Source of the DNA: Chloroflexota bacterium
GTDB taxonomy: Bacteria; Chloroflexota; Anaerolineae; Anaerolineales; Villigracilaceae
DNA length: 64,000 bases
Direction: 5' to 3'
Assembly: GCA_021795965.1 (NCBI GenBank)
Contig: JAJYOU010000008.1
Span: 1-64,000, forward strand
Positions 10,398 through 19,231 of the stretch are shown one piece after another. The position numbers were made by a program, and so were the translations under genes. Under the pieces are notes generated by a model. The model did no database searches. It saw only the letters and a list, made by a program, of their open reading frames with translations, and was not told the origin of the DNA. The stretch's first letter is position 1, and each line of letters opens with the position of its first letter.

Positions 10398-10907
10398 TTA
10401 TTTTTGCGCCTGAGGTTCAATTTCCATCAATTCTTTCCCGCGCTCCACCGCCTGACCAACTTCAATCGATATCTTTTTTACTTTGCCGTCAAAAGGAGCC
10501 GTCACCTTGTTTTCCATTTTCATCGCTTCAATGACCGCCAGGGTCTGCCCGGCTTTAACCGATTCGCCTTTCTTGACGGCGACCATCCTGATCAGTCCTG
10601 GCAGCTGGGACCTGATCAGTTCCTTTAACGGGGCATCAGAAGTGTTCAGGCGGGCGGGTACCGTTTTTGTGAGGGGATAAGTATGCCCATTAATGGTTAT
10701 CCAACGCTTGGGACCATCTCTTGAAACGAAGGCTGTCGCAGCAGCGCCACCCACCCGGAAATTTATACGGTTATCGTTGACCCCAATCAATTCGACATCA
10801 ACAGGATTCCCGTCCAAGCTCGCCTGGAAAATTTTACCCGAGGTGTCTCTGCCTGACGCCAGTTCCACACTAAAGTTTTGATCTTTGTAGGTATAAGTGT
10901 ATTTCAT
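10398..10907 (-). CDS. biotin/lipoyl carrier protein of an acyl-CoA carboxylase
   Basis: A 169-aa protein with the biotinylation motif EAMKMENKV near its C-terminus, where the second-last Lys of AMKM is the biotinylated residue. The N-terminal ~80 residues form a beta-rich domain like the BT domain of propionyl/3-methylcrotonyl-CoA carboxylase alpha chains. It therefore looks like the detached C-terminal part of a carboxylase alpha subunit. The biotin carboxylase and carboxyltransferase subunits are not in the window. The longer frame starts with a TTG at 10919; I chose the ATG at 10907 (MKYTYTYKDQ) with GGAAGA just upstream. It is first gene of the run with MaoC and the CitE-like lyase. Confidence 0.9.
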   Translation of the reverse strand: MKYTYTYKDQNFSVELASGRDTSGKIFQASLDGNPVDVELIGVNDNRINFRVGGAAATAFVSRDGPKRWITINGHTYPLTKTVPARLNTSDAPLKELIRSQLPGLIRMVAVKKGESVKAGQTLAVIEAMKMENKVTAPFDGKVKKISIEVGQAVERGKELMEIEPQAQK

Positions 10908-12106
10908 AAATTCTTCCAAAGCAGGGTGGTCTTTATATGATTATTCAGCAGCTCCTGAGAGTTATTAATAGTTTACCGGAAATTTAAAATTTATGATATC
11001 GATTCAACCCAATTCAATTTCTGATGAGAATAAATCCCGCAGCGTCGACACTCTTTCCATGTCACGCCGGGGGATTATCCTGTGCCGGACGCTTAAAACG
11101 CCGGCACTGCTGCTGAATCAATTTCGAATAACCAGAAAATCGAGGGGAAAACTCTGCCTGAGGAATCTGCCAGATTAATATGAAATGGCACCCCGCCATT
11201 TGGCAACAGTCATGGGGGCAGATGCCGGCGAAGTGCCCTCCGAAGTTCTGGCAAAATGAGGATGATCCCAGCCCGGGCTCCCGTTTCAGGCTGAAAATGT
11301 AGGGTATGTAGGGTATGTACCCTTTGCCGGGAATTTCGCTTAAGGGGCTTGCTATACATTAACAATAGGACAAACCATACATACTATACACACTATACAT
11401 TGACTTAAAAAAAGGATCATAGAGCAGACTTTTAAAGACTATGCAATTGCCCGGCAGGTCAGGGGAAAGACCGACAGCAATTTGCCCCCATCTGGAGCGG
11501 ACGGCCTGGGATGGGCGGAATCGACCAATAAAACAGGGTGGAATCATGGACACAAAACCATTCCGTGCTGGTGAGCGTGGGTCCAGGATCCTGGACGTTT
11601 CAAAGCGCATGGCATACCCTGGAGTTTGACCGAAACCTTTTCAACGAAATGCAGGCTGAAGCCAGTAGAATCATTGATGAGGTGGTCACTACCATCCAGA
11701 TTCAAATCTCCCAGATCAAAGTTCCCCCAGATGTGGAGGGATTATATTCCGTTATTTACAATGTTTTTATCGCGTACTACACAAATTGCATTACATTTGC
11801 ACCAGCGGTAAACTTTCCCTCTGGGGCAATGTGGCAAAGGAACCTTAAGCTTCATCCTATACCTTGACAACCTACTTTATACTTTTCAAGACGTTTGAAA
11901 TGGAAATCTGACATTTTTTAGCCTGTCTCCAATAGATCACTGTCCAAATTTGTAGGTATTATCTCATCTTCGTGACCAGAAAGCGTCTTCCAAGTGGATA
12001 ACGTTTCAAGTATCCAATTAATAAATTCCTAATCATCTGCCTAAATGTATACCGGCGGATAAATTGTTTTGAAGAAGACATATTCTTGGTTATTCCGAGA
12101 TTATTC
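10908..12106. other. 1.2-kb region without a convincing gene
   Basis: No open frame here looks protein-like. The region holds a short tandem repeat TGTAGGGTA x2 followed by TGTACCCTT near 11297-11325 that forms the palindrome AGGGTA-TG-TACCCT. A cluster of CTATACAT-like octamers lies at 11349-11401 (ctatacatt, ccatacata, ctatacaca, ctatacatt). These may be operator repeats or decayed sequence. The region marks the border between the metabolic genes and the defence island, so it may be an old insertion scar. Confidence 0.4.
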
Positions 12107-14248
12107 CTACAACTTGTTTAAAGCTGCGACAAGATCCTCTCCATGTAAGTCTACAAGATCACTTGCAGATTGAGGTTGACTTTCATCATCCTGACTAAAG
12201 AAACTTGGCAGAACCTGGCGTAAAAGGTCAACCTGGCCATAGAAATATTCTTCGAGCAGTGGTACGACCTGGTAATTCCAGATGTCGTCTAAACAGACCA
12301 GTTTTTCCGCCTCGTTTCCGATTCCTTGTATAGGTAAAAAATAACTGTGTCCGATTTGATAATCTGCACCACGCAGTTCAACAATGCGCTGATTCAAATT
12401 CCTCAAGCAAGTTCCAATATTTAATGCATCTTCTTCTGCTAACGAAACGTTGATTCCGTTGAGTAGTTCTGCCTCAGGCAATAATTTTAAAAAAGCAAAC
12501 CGCCGGCGCAGGGCAACATCCAGTAACGCTATGCTACGATCAGCGGTGTTCATTGTGCCGATAATAGCAAGATTTACGGGAACCTGGAAATCCTCCTTGC
12601 TGTATGGAAGTTCTACAGACAGATTACCACGCTTATCGGCTTCAATTAGTGTCATCAGTTCGCCAAATATCTTAGCCATATTTCCACGATTTATCTCATC
12701 GATAACTAAAACGTATTGATTATTCGGATCATCTTTAGCGCGAGCACACAAGCTACGAAAGATTCCAGGTTTCAATTCAAAGGCTAAGACCATGGAATCG
12801 CCTTGCTCGGTTTTGGGGCGTAAGCCTTCCACAAAATCTTCGTACGCATAGGACTGGTGAAATGTCACCCAACGAATAAAATCTTCTGGTTGGTTCGTTG
12901 GAGGAGGACCTTGTTTGATCAAGGTAAAACGATCCGTTAAAGTACCTTGGACATATTCTTTGCCGGCAGGTGTCAAAAACCATTGGCTATTTGCAGTTTT
13001 GTCAAAAAGGAAAGGCTCAGCACGTGAAGTCAGATTGACGGTCTGGCTTTCGATAGCCGTATGTGATTGTAGATACCCCCATATTTGGTTTTTTTGGTGT
13101 TTTACCGGACTTTGTCTAAAACGAGCCTGAACCAATTCCATTTCTTCAAGCTGAGGAACGGTATATTTTTTGTCATGTCCTGTTCTGTACATATCCAAAG
13201 CTAAAATATCGTAGAAGGGTAAATCCTCTATGACCGTTTGCAGAAAGGTCGCTCGTGACTGCGCCTGTTTGAGTTGAGGAGCAACAAGTCTGTTTGCAAT
13301 AATTTTCGCCCAGAAAGTTTTGCCTGTTCCAGGAGGACCGAAAAGAATCAAATTTTTAAAGCGGTTCAACAAGCGCAATGCATCGATTACCATCCTGTTG
13401 TCTTTTTGAGGTTCTTCCGGTTTTTTGCCTGTCTCAGGTTGCGGCGATGTCTCCACTTCATCGGGATTCCATTCTTGCTTAAGATCCCTATAAAAGTCAA
13501 AATTTTGACCATTTGGTTGGGTGCCGGCTAAACTTTGACGAATTTGGAGCAATCGTGTGTCCAGATCTGTGTGAGGATCAGAAACTAGCTTTATGTAACG
13601 ACCAACAATCTTTTCTTTGTGAGCGGTGCTGATAATGCGTTCGTATTGATCGGGGAACATCAAATACAAGATGGCATGCCGGAGATCATAAGCTCGATCA
13701 CCTTTTGCTGGGATACCCTCCAGAATTTCATCGAGCATTGATTGGACCTGGGTTGAATCTGTTAATATTTGTATAGCATTACCTTGCTCTTTTAATCGTA
13801 AAGCAAATGCAGCCAATAAATGGAGTTGAGCATAACGGAAATGATATTTCTGCGTAGTTCTGGTAAATCCATTTTTTTGGGCTGCCCAAATGGGATCGTT
13901 TTCTGGAGGTAGAGTCAAGCCGCTTTTCTGAGCAGCCCAGCCTATATTGCGCAAACGTGTGGCAAGCGTAATGTTCGCAGATGGTAAATAGTAAACATAG
14001 TGCAAATCAGCTGCCAACCCCCACAAGATTGGTGGTGCGCCAACAAGTTGTTGTTCTAATTTCTCGTTGAAATTTAATTCTCCTTCCAGGTTGGGGCTAT
14101 CAATTACTTGCGTTTTCCAACGCTGTAAATTGGCAATCGTCCATATCGGTTGGTCTGGCCAAATGAGTGAACGGTCCTGCTGTAAGCAGCGTTCCTGAAA
14201 CAGGTAGAACGCATCATAGAGTGGTTGGTATTCTGTCATGCGGGCCAT
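12107..14248 (-). CDS. mcrB: McrB-type AAA+ GTPase of a type IV restriction system
   Basis: A 713-aa motor subunit of McrBC, which cleaves DNA with modified cytosines. The N-terminal ~290 residues are the variable DNA-recognition part, with no family I can name. The AAA+ core follows, with Walker A GPPGTGKT near residue 305, Walker B VLVIDEINRGNMAKIFGEL, and the McrB-specific NTADRSIALLDVALRRRF. The C-terminal ~80 residues are helical. Its start overlaps the mcrC stop by 13 nt with GGAGG just upstream, so translation is coupled. Order is mcrC then mcrB in transcription, the reverse of E. coli. Target specificity lies in the N-terminal domain and cannot be predicted. Confidence 0.95.
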   Translation of the reverse strand: MARMTEYQPLYDAFYLFQERCLQQDRSLIWPDQPIWTIANLQRWKTQVIDSPNLEGELNFNEKLEQQLVGAPPILWGLAADLHYVYYLPSANITLATRLRNIGWAAQKSGLTLPPENDPIWAAQKNGFTRTTQKYHFRYAQLHLLAAFALRLKEQGNAIQILTDSTQVQSMLDEILEGIPAKGDRAYDLRHAILYLMFPDQYERIISTAHKEKIVGRYIKLVSDPHTDLDTRLLQIRQSLAGTQPNGQNFDFYRDLKQEWNPDEVETSPQPETGKKPEEPQKDNRMVIDALRLLNRFKNLILFGPPGTGKTFWAKIIANRLVAPQLKQAQSRATFLQTVIEDLPFYDILALDMYRTGHDKKYTVPQLEEMELVQARFRQSPVKHQKNQIWGYLQSHTAIESQTVNLTSRAEPFLFDKTANSQWFLTPAGKEYVQGTLTDRFTLIKQGPPPTNQPEDFIRWVTFHQSYAYEDFVEGLRPKTEQGDSMVLAFELKPGIFRSLCARAKDDPNNQYVLVIDEINRGNMAKIFGELMTLIEADKRGNLSVELPYSKEDFQVPVNLAIIGTMNTADRSIALLDVALRRRFAFLKLLPEAELLNGINVSLAEEDALNIGTCLRNLNQRIVELRGADYQIGHSYFLPIQGIGNEAEKLVCLDDIWNYQVVPLLEEYFYGQVDLLRQVLPSFFSQDDESQPQSASDLVDLHGEDLVAALNKL

Positions 14249-15609
14249 ATTACCTCCGATGGTGAGCCTACTTGCGAGAAAGTCGAATACAAAATATTAC
14301 GAAATTCCTGGATCAATGGAAAAATTTTATTCAATGGTTGATGCAAATTCAAAGTCGCAACGAATATCCGGATAGAGGTTTGCTCAACCATCAGCATTTT
14401 AGGCGGAAACACTTCTGCTCCAAGTGTGTGCGGGTACATAAGTAAAATACTACGACAATGAAATTGGGTTGCATACGCCAGCATTTGATAAGCGTCGCCT
14501 TCAGCGACAGCTCGATATGACTGTTTTAAAGGTAGCGCCTTATTTTTTGTGTCTATAATCAGATTTGGTTGACCGGGTAAACCTAATAAGATGTCAGGTT
14601 TTAGGGGAAACATCGGCTTCTCAGGCAGGGGCATCGGTAAGACCAGGTGTCGCTTTGATATGCTGCCTTGTAATTCAATTGGTAACTCTCGCCATTCCTC
14701 AGGCAGAATAAGCCGGCTGTAAGTTTGCAAAAAACTGGCGATAAACTGCTCAAACAGACGATCCATATCAAAAACAAACGCAAATGCATGCTGCCCACCA
14801 GCCAACAACTGCACCGTTAGCCCTTCCAACAATAACCGAGCTAATTGAAAAGCAGGATAAAAACGCTCATTTAAGCGATTGAATTCAATATGATCTAGGT
14901 CTACGGAACTTAACTGCGCAGGTAGGTGAACAGGCTGCAACCAGCTTTCAAGATCAGCCAACGACTGACGATTTTGTGTATCACGTGTAATCCGCTGTAA
15001 CCGATCTACTGCAAGACGGAAAACCCGGTTAAGTAAAGTATCTGGCAAATAATCATCGTAAGAGACATCCAATCCTTGAGTTAAGTTCGGCTGACGGGAA
15101 AATTGTCTTGCAACGTTCCATCGCCCGCGCACATATGGGAGTAAATCTTCTCTACGAACATAATCCTGGTGAAAACCCTGTTGTAATTGGGTTAGCAGTT
15201 CGACAGCGAACAGACGAGTAAGCATTTCAAGCCACGTGCCACGATTGGTACTTAATGACGCCAAAGATTGGTTATGCAATTTCAGGTGGCGCGCATGGGT
15301 TAATAAGTGCAAAAAGTTTTGCGATGCAGAGACAGCCGCTCTTTCATAAGATGCTGAGCCTACGACTGCTTCAGCATTGGCTTCTGGATCACAATCAATT
15401 TTGGGTAAGATTTGAATCGTGCGTCCCCCTGCCTGGATCACTCCCACAAATTGAGTGGCGCGCAAACCCTTGCGTTCAAGGCGGATCAATTCCTTTCCTG
15501 AATTTTGATTTAACCGATCCAGGATTTCCAACAATGGATCATTGGCTGTCAAGCCAAGAGCCTGGTAAGGAATTGTTTGTCTCTCAAAAAGGGTTATTAT
15601 GCTTTCCAC
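14236..15609 (-). CDS. mcrC: McrC nuclease subunit of the type IV restriction system
   Basis: The endonuclease subunit that works with the McrB ring. It has the McrC beta-rich N-terminal half (RLERKGLRATQFVGVIQ, TIQILPKID) and a PD-(D/E)xK nuclease core: KPDILLGLPGQPNLIIDTK near residue 340, with the catalytic D and DxK. The longer frame begins with a TTG at 15687. I prefer the GTG at 15609 (457 aa, VESIITLFERQ), which has GGAAAG 7 nt upstream; the start is not certain. A TATAAT at 15704-15699 could be the -10 box of the operon, but its -35 is weak. McrC and McrB form one operon beside an AbiE pair. Confidence 0.93.
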   Translation of the reverse strand: MESIITLFERQTIPYQALGLTANDPLLEILDRLNQNSGKELIRLERKGLRATQFVGVIQAGGRTIQILPKIDCDPEANAEAVVGSASYERAAVSASQNFLHLLTHARHLKLHNQSLASLSTNRGTWLEMLTRLFAVELLTQLQQGFHQDYVRREDLLPYVRGRWNVARQFSRQPNLTQGLDVSYDDYLPDTLLNRVFRLAVDRLQRITRDTQNRQSLADLESWLQPVHLPAQLSSVDLDHIEFNRLNERFYPAFQLARLLLEGLTVQLLAGGQHAFAFVFDMDRLFEQFIASFLQTYSRLILPEEWRELPIELQGSISKRHLVLPMPLPEKPMFPLKPDILLGLPGQPNLIIDTKNKALPLKQSYRAVAEGDAYQMLAYATQFHCRSILLMYPHTLGAEVFPPKMLMVEQTSIRIFVATLNLHQPLNKIFPLIQEFRNILYSTFSQVGSPSEVIWPA

Positions 15610-15899
15610 TATTGTACTTTCCAAAATTCTACATGCGTAACAATCAGGAAACCTAAAAATGGAAATGAATCCTTTTAAAGTATGCAACTATCCCCTTAAT
15701 TATACGTTCATCGGACTCAAATAAGTTTTTATAACACGAACGCTCATTCTGTTTTGGTACTGATTCGCAGAAAAACCAAGGAGTGAGAAATTGGGGAGCT
15801 TAATATCTCGTTAGTCGGGTTTCCCCTAAAATCTTTCTGCGAGGATAAATTCTCAAGCATTTATTAATTGAATATAGATTGATTTTGCGTTTTTGGACA

Positions 15900-15967
15900 T
15901 TGAATTAATTCTCCAATTGTGTTATTATCTAACTAGGTATTTACAAGAATACTTGTGCGATAATAAC
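15900..15967 (+). promoter_or_regulatory. abiE promoter with overlapping inverted-repeat operator
   Basis: TTGAAT (15900-15905) and TATTAT (15923-15928) are 17 bp apart and point at abiEi. A perfect 9-bp inverted repeat GTTATTATC (15921-15929) and GATAATAAC (15959-15967) overlaps the -10 box. A smaller ACAAG-AATA-CTTGT lies inside at 15943-15956. AbiEi antitoxins of Streptococcus repress their own promoter by binding inverted repeats, so this is the likely autoregulatory site here. That role is inference from the family. Confidence 0.65.
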
Positions 15968-15982
15968 ATAAGAGGTAATAAG

Positions 15983-16645
15983 GTGAAACGAATTGGATAT
16001 AAACAATATATTGCGGAATATGTTTTCCGCTTGCCATTTAATATTCCGATCTATACAGAGGACATTGCATTTAATCTTGCTGGTCACTTTAATATTGAGG
16101 TAGGTCAAGCCAAGACTCTTGTAAATGTAAACTTACCCCGGATTGCAGAGGACTATGATTTAGTGAGGTATCAGAAAGGAATATACTATAGAGCTCAAAA
16201 CACTCCTTTCGGAAAAACCAAACTCAATCCAGCTCTCATTAATCGTGATCGTTACACACAAAAAGGCGGGGTCGTTACCGGTTATGAGACTGGAGCCTCG
16301 TTTTTGAATCAGATTGGGCTTACGACCCAAATTCCAAAATATAAAAAGTATGCGACCAATGCTTTTAACCAGTTCGGCGGTAAAGAAAATAAAAAGTTAA
16401 TGGTTATTATTCAAAAACCACGAACTCACATTACAGAAGACAATTATCTCTATTTGCAGATATTGGATGCAATTTCGAATAAAGATAAAGTGACTTTTGA
16501 CGTTCCCCAACCTGAGAAGGTTATTCTTGATTATATAAATGCCAGGAAACTCGATTTTATAAAGCTGGTTGGGTATGCAGGAAAATACTACAACAAAAAG
16601 ACCCTATTACGAATCAGTGAAATTGCGATAGCCGGATCATTATGA
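15983..16645 (+). CDS. abiEi: AbiEi-type antitoxin (DUF6088-like)
   Basis: Antitoxin of a type IV toxin-antitoxin pair of the AbiE abortive-infection family. The sequence has the N-terminal winged-helix-like part (YIAEYVFRLPFNIPIYTEDI) and a C-terminal domain with GKTKLNPALINRDRYTQKGG and YETGASFLNQIGLTTQIP. It probably both represses the promoter and counters the toxin. A longer open frame begins at a TTG at 15893, but that would start inside the promoter. I chose the GTG at 15983 with GAGG 7 nt upstream, giving 220 aa. Its stop overlaps the start of abiEii by 4 nt (ATGA). Base composition is AT-rich compared with flanking genes, a sign of transfer. Confidence 0.86.
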   Translation: MKRIGYKQYIAEYVFRLPFNIPIYTEDIAFNLAGHFNIEVGQAKTLVNVNLPRIAEDYDLVRYQKGIYYRAQNTPFGKTKLNPALINRDRYTQKGGVVTGYETGASFLNQIGLTTQIPKYKKYATNAFNQFGGKENKKLMVIIQKPRTHITEDNYLYLQILDAISNKDKVTFDVPQPEKVILDYINARKLDFIKLVGYAGKYYNKKTLLRISEIAIAGSL

Positions 16646-17586
16646 AGCTCCATGTAGATCAACCTGCGTTCGAAACTCTCTTACTCAATGAATCAGAGGG
16701 CTCCGGTATTCGAGCGGATATTCTTGAAAAAGATTATTACGTTACACTAATTCTCAATGAACTGGCTAATAAACAAGATCAAGCCTTTGCATATTTCAAA
16801 GGGGGGACCGCATTATACAAAGCAATTGGCAGTATAAGACGTTTCTCTGAGGACATTGATTTAACTGTCTCAATTGAAGGGTGCACAAATAGTCAAGCCA
16901 AAAAAAGAGTAGAGCGTGCGACTTTAGAGTATTCATGCCTACCGAGGAATAAAGAAGATGAACAGGACACAAATACTAAAAGGTCGATCACAAGTATTTA
17001 TCAATATAAGTCTGTGGTAAGTGTTGACCATAATGATGAGTTGCAAAGATTTGAAAGGGTAAAAATTGAAGCCACCTCATTCACGGTTAGCGAACCGCAT
17101 GAGCCCATGCTTATTACGCCAATAATTCTTGATATTGCTACAGATGAACAAAAAGAGATTTTGAAAAACCAATACGATATTAGCGCTTTTAATATCGAGA
17201 CAATTAAATTGGAAAGAATTTTCATTGATAAGGTTTTTGCTGCAGAGTTTTATTTTCTACGCAATATGTATTTCGATATGGCAAAACACCTTTACGATAT
17301 TGTGGTTCTATTGAAGAATGAAAGAATCCAGGAAGCACTGCATGATAAGAAATTGATAGATTATCTGATTGCTCTGAAGCGAAGGGAAGAATCGCAAAGA
17401 ATTGGTAGCGATCTTGATCAGAAGGCAATTGGTCAATTCAGCTATTTGCAGGTCGGAATGGAAGACGATGAGTTAATACGGCAATTTACCCAAATGCAAA
17501 AAATATATGTCTTCAATAATGAGTACCTGATTCCTAACGAAGAATTGCAAAATGGGATTAATGAATTAAGAATAGGATTCGCCTGA
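16642..17586 (+). CDS. abiEii: AbiEii/AbiGii-family nucleotidyltransferase toxin
   Basis: A 314-aa toxin with a DNA-polymerase-beta-like nucleotidyltransferase fold. Characteristic motifs are KGGTALYKAI (residues 53-62), with the metal-binding FSEDIDL at 69-75, then IKLERIFIDKVFA and DMAKHLYDI downstream, all in the AbiEii order. Related toxins (MenT, AbiEii) transfer nucleotides to tRNA or bind GTP and stop growth on phage infection. It is co-translated with the antitoxin through an ATGA overlap. The length is normal and catalytic residues are intact, so the pair looks functional. AT-rich like abiEi. Confidence 0.94.
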   Translation: MKLHVDQPAFETLLLNESEGSGIRADILEKDYYVTLILNELANKQDQAFAYFKGGTALYKAIGSIRRFSEDIDLTVSIEGCTNSQAKKRVERATLEYSCLPRNKEDEQDTNTKRSITSIYQYKSVVSVDHNDELQRFERVKIEATSFTVSEPHEPMLITPIILDIATDEQKEILKNQYDISAFNIETIKLERIFIDKVFAAEFYFLRNMYFDMAKHLYDIVVLLKNERIQEALHDKKLIDYLIALKRREESQRIGSDLDQKAIGQFSYLQVGMEDDELIRQFTQMQKIYVFNNEYLIPNEELQNGINELRIGFA

Positions 17587-17605
17587 GGGTAGAAAAATTT
17601 GGTTT

Positions 17606-17635
17606 CATACTCATACTCTAGTAGATATGAGTATG
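17606..17635. promoter_or_regulatory. palindromic operator overlapping the start of the second abiEi-like gene
   Basis: Perfect 10-bp inverted repeat CATACTCATA (17606-17615) and TATGAGTATG (17626-17635) around a 10-nt centre. The right arm covers the candidate start codon ATGAGTATG. A dyad placed on the start fits self-repression by an AbiEi-type regulator or translational masking. It lies only 20 nt after the abiEii stop. Confidence 0.6.
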
Positions 17636-18044
17636 GTTGTAAAACATGAATTTTCGCAATTAGAAAGAATAAGAAAACTTCTAAAAGACCAACAGGGAAC
17701 ACTTTTAACATCCGATCCGGCTAAGTTCAATATTCCTAAAATCTACCTTTCAATCTTGGAACATAACCGTGAGATTGAACGGGTTTCAAGAGGAATTTAT
17801 AGGTTGGTTGCTTCTATCGACGATGAAATGTTTAACTTCCAAGTCAGATACAAGTCGTCAATATTCTCACATGAAACTGCTCTCTACCTTCACGATTTGA
17901 CGGATAGAACCCCATTGTCCTATTCAATTTCTATACCAATTGGTTATCATTCAATTTCATTAAACGAGGGTGGACATAAAATATTTTATGTAAATCGCGA
18001 GCTATTTGCTTTGCCTGGCATAATCCAGGTTGTTTGTCTTGATT
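17627..18044 (+). pseudogene. 3'-truncated AbiEi-family antitoxin gene
   Basis: The first ~135 residues look like an AbiEi antitoxin N-terminal and central domain: a winged-helix-like start (FSQLERIRKLLKDQQGTLLT), then FSHETALYLHDLTDRTP and IPIGYHSISLNEGGHKIFYV. After FALPGIIQV the similarity stops and the frame runs antisense into the rhodanese gene, so the C-terminal third is lost. No AbiEii partner follows. It appears to be the remains of a second, different AbiE system cut off by a deletion whose other side is the rhodanese 3' end. Two in-frame ATGs are possible starts, and the ribosome site is weak. Confidence 0.75.
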
Positions 18045-18884
18045 CTATTTCTCAACCGGAACGCCGATCAATGTGCTCCATTCTGCCCATGAGCCATCAT
18101 ATAACCGGACTCTTGGGTAGCCAAGCAGATAAGTCAATACGAACCATGTCAGGTTGGAGCGACCGCCAACAATACAGTAGGAGATCACTTCCTTGTCTGG
18201 AGTAACCTTGTTCTCGAAATATATTTTTTGGAGTTCTTGAGCGGACTTGAATGTACCATCTTCCTTAAACGCCTGGTCCCAGGGAATGTTAACCGCTCCC
18301 GGAATATGACCACCCCGCTGGCTGGCTTCTGCCTGGTACTTCCACATCTCCCACAATTGACCATGATATTCTTCCGGGGTGCGCACATCCACCAACACGC
18401 TTTCCGGTTTGCCAATCGAATCCAGAACCTTCCTGCGGGACGCACGAAGCCTCCAATCAGGTTCACTGGCATGGTAGGAAGCTGTCGGAAGGATCGGAAT
18501 TTCTGTCGTCAGAGGACGACCTTCGGAAATCCATTTCTCGCGATTTCCATCCATCACACGCACGTCTCGATGCCCATATATTTTCAAGAGCCAAAGGGCG
18601 AAGGTTGCATATCCATTCCTGCGGGATCCATAAACAAGGATGGTCGTATCATTATCGATCCCGGAGCGGGAGAGTAATTTTTCCATCCCCTCCTTGGTTG
18701 GAAGGTCTTTGCGGATGGGATGCTGGAAGTCCGTGCTCCAACCCCAGCCGGTGGCACCTGGGATATGACCGGCGTTGTAATTATCAACATCATACCCCAC
18801 CTCAACCAGCCTTACCTTTGGCGAGTTGAGATGCTCAGAGACCCACTGGGTGTCAACAACGATATTATCATCAGCATAGCCCAT
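18045..18884 (-). CDS. sulfurtransferase (tandem rhodanese, thiosulfate:cyanide type)
   Basis: A 279-aa cytosolic protein with two rhodanese domains. The N-terminal domain (VDTQWVSEHL...YNAGHIPGATGW) is structural. The C-terminal one carries the catalytic Cys in YCIVGGRSNLTWFVL, which accepts a sulfur atom from thiosulfate or a similar donor. The usual Arg after the Cys is Ile, so donor preference may differ. Start at the ATG at 18884 with GAGG about 8 nt upstream; the longer frame to 18935 begins with TTG and lacks a ribosome site. Its 3' end abuts the broken AbiEi gene. Confidence 0.94.
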   Translation of the reverse strand: MGYADDNIVVDTQWVSEHLNSPKVRLVEVGYDVDNYNAGHIPGATGWGWSTDFQHPIRKDLPTKEGMEKLLSRSGIDNDTTILVYGSRRNGYATFALWLLKIYGHRDVRVMDGNREKWISEGRPLTTEIPILPTASYHASEPDWRLRASRRKVLDSIGKPESVLVDVRTPEEYHGQLWEMWKYQAEASQRGGHIPGAVNIPWDQAFKEDGTFKSAQELQKIYFENKVTPDKEVISYCIVGGRSNLTWFVLTYLLGYPRVRLYDGSWAEWSTLIGVPVEK

Positions 18885-19039
18885 GCCACGTTCCTCCCAG
18901 CCAGGGTTATATCCCGGTTCAAAAATTTTTCTCAATTATTGGTTATCGCGCGGGGGAGATAATCATCCCGGTTAAGATAACCACGATCTCCGCAGGGAGA
19001 CGAGTCTGAAGCCCCCGCTCCGTCTCCCCGCAAATTGCG

Positions 19040-19231
19040 CTAAACAGGTTTGATGCTTGCCTCCACAGCTTTGGTCAGTTCAGCCATAGCGCTCTCGGTC
19101 ATACCCTTCAAAATATCTGCGTGGGCAACTGCTGCATGAGCAAACGCCTTCTCTTTCACTTCTTCGACAGTCGCACCCGTTGTGACAAAGTCGCATTCAA
19201 CACCAACATCCCTGCAGGCATACTTCAACAT
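19040..19231 (-). CDS. DUF1059 domain small protein
   Basis: A 63-aa protein matching the DUF1059 pattern: KYACRDVGVECDFVTTG near the start with two conserved Cys, then a helical VEEVKEKAFAHAAVAHA segment. The biochemical role of the family is unknown; members are often near redox or mercury/metal genes. Start ATG at 19231 with AGGAG 7 nt upstream. It lies between the rhodanese and SDR genes on the same strand, but with wide gaps, so it is probably transcribed alone. Confidence 0.88.
   Translation of the reverse strand: MLKYACRDVGVECDFVTTGATVEEVKEKAFAHAAVAHADILKGMTESAMAELTKAVEASIKPV

Noticed and set aside
11538-11867. 109-codon frame in the region before mcrB
   Set aside because: No recognisable domain, no ribosome site, and overlapping frames on both strands equally open.
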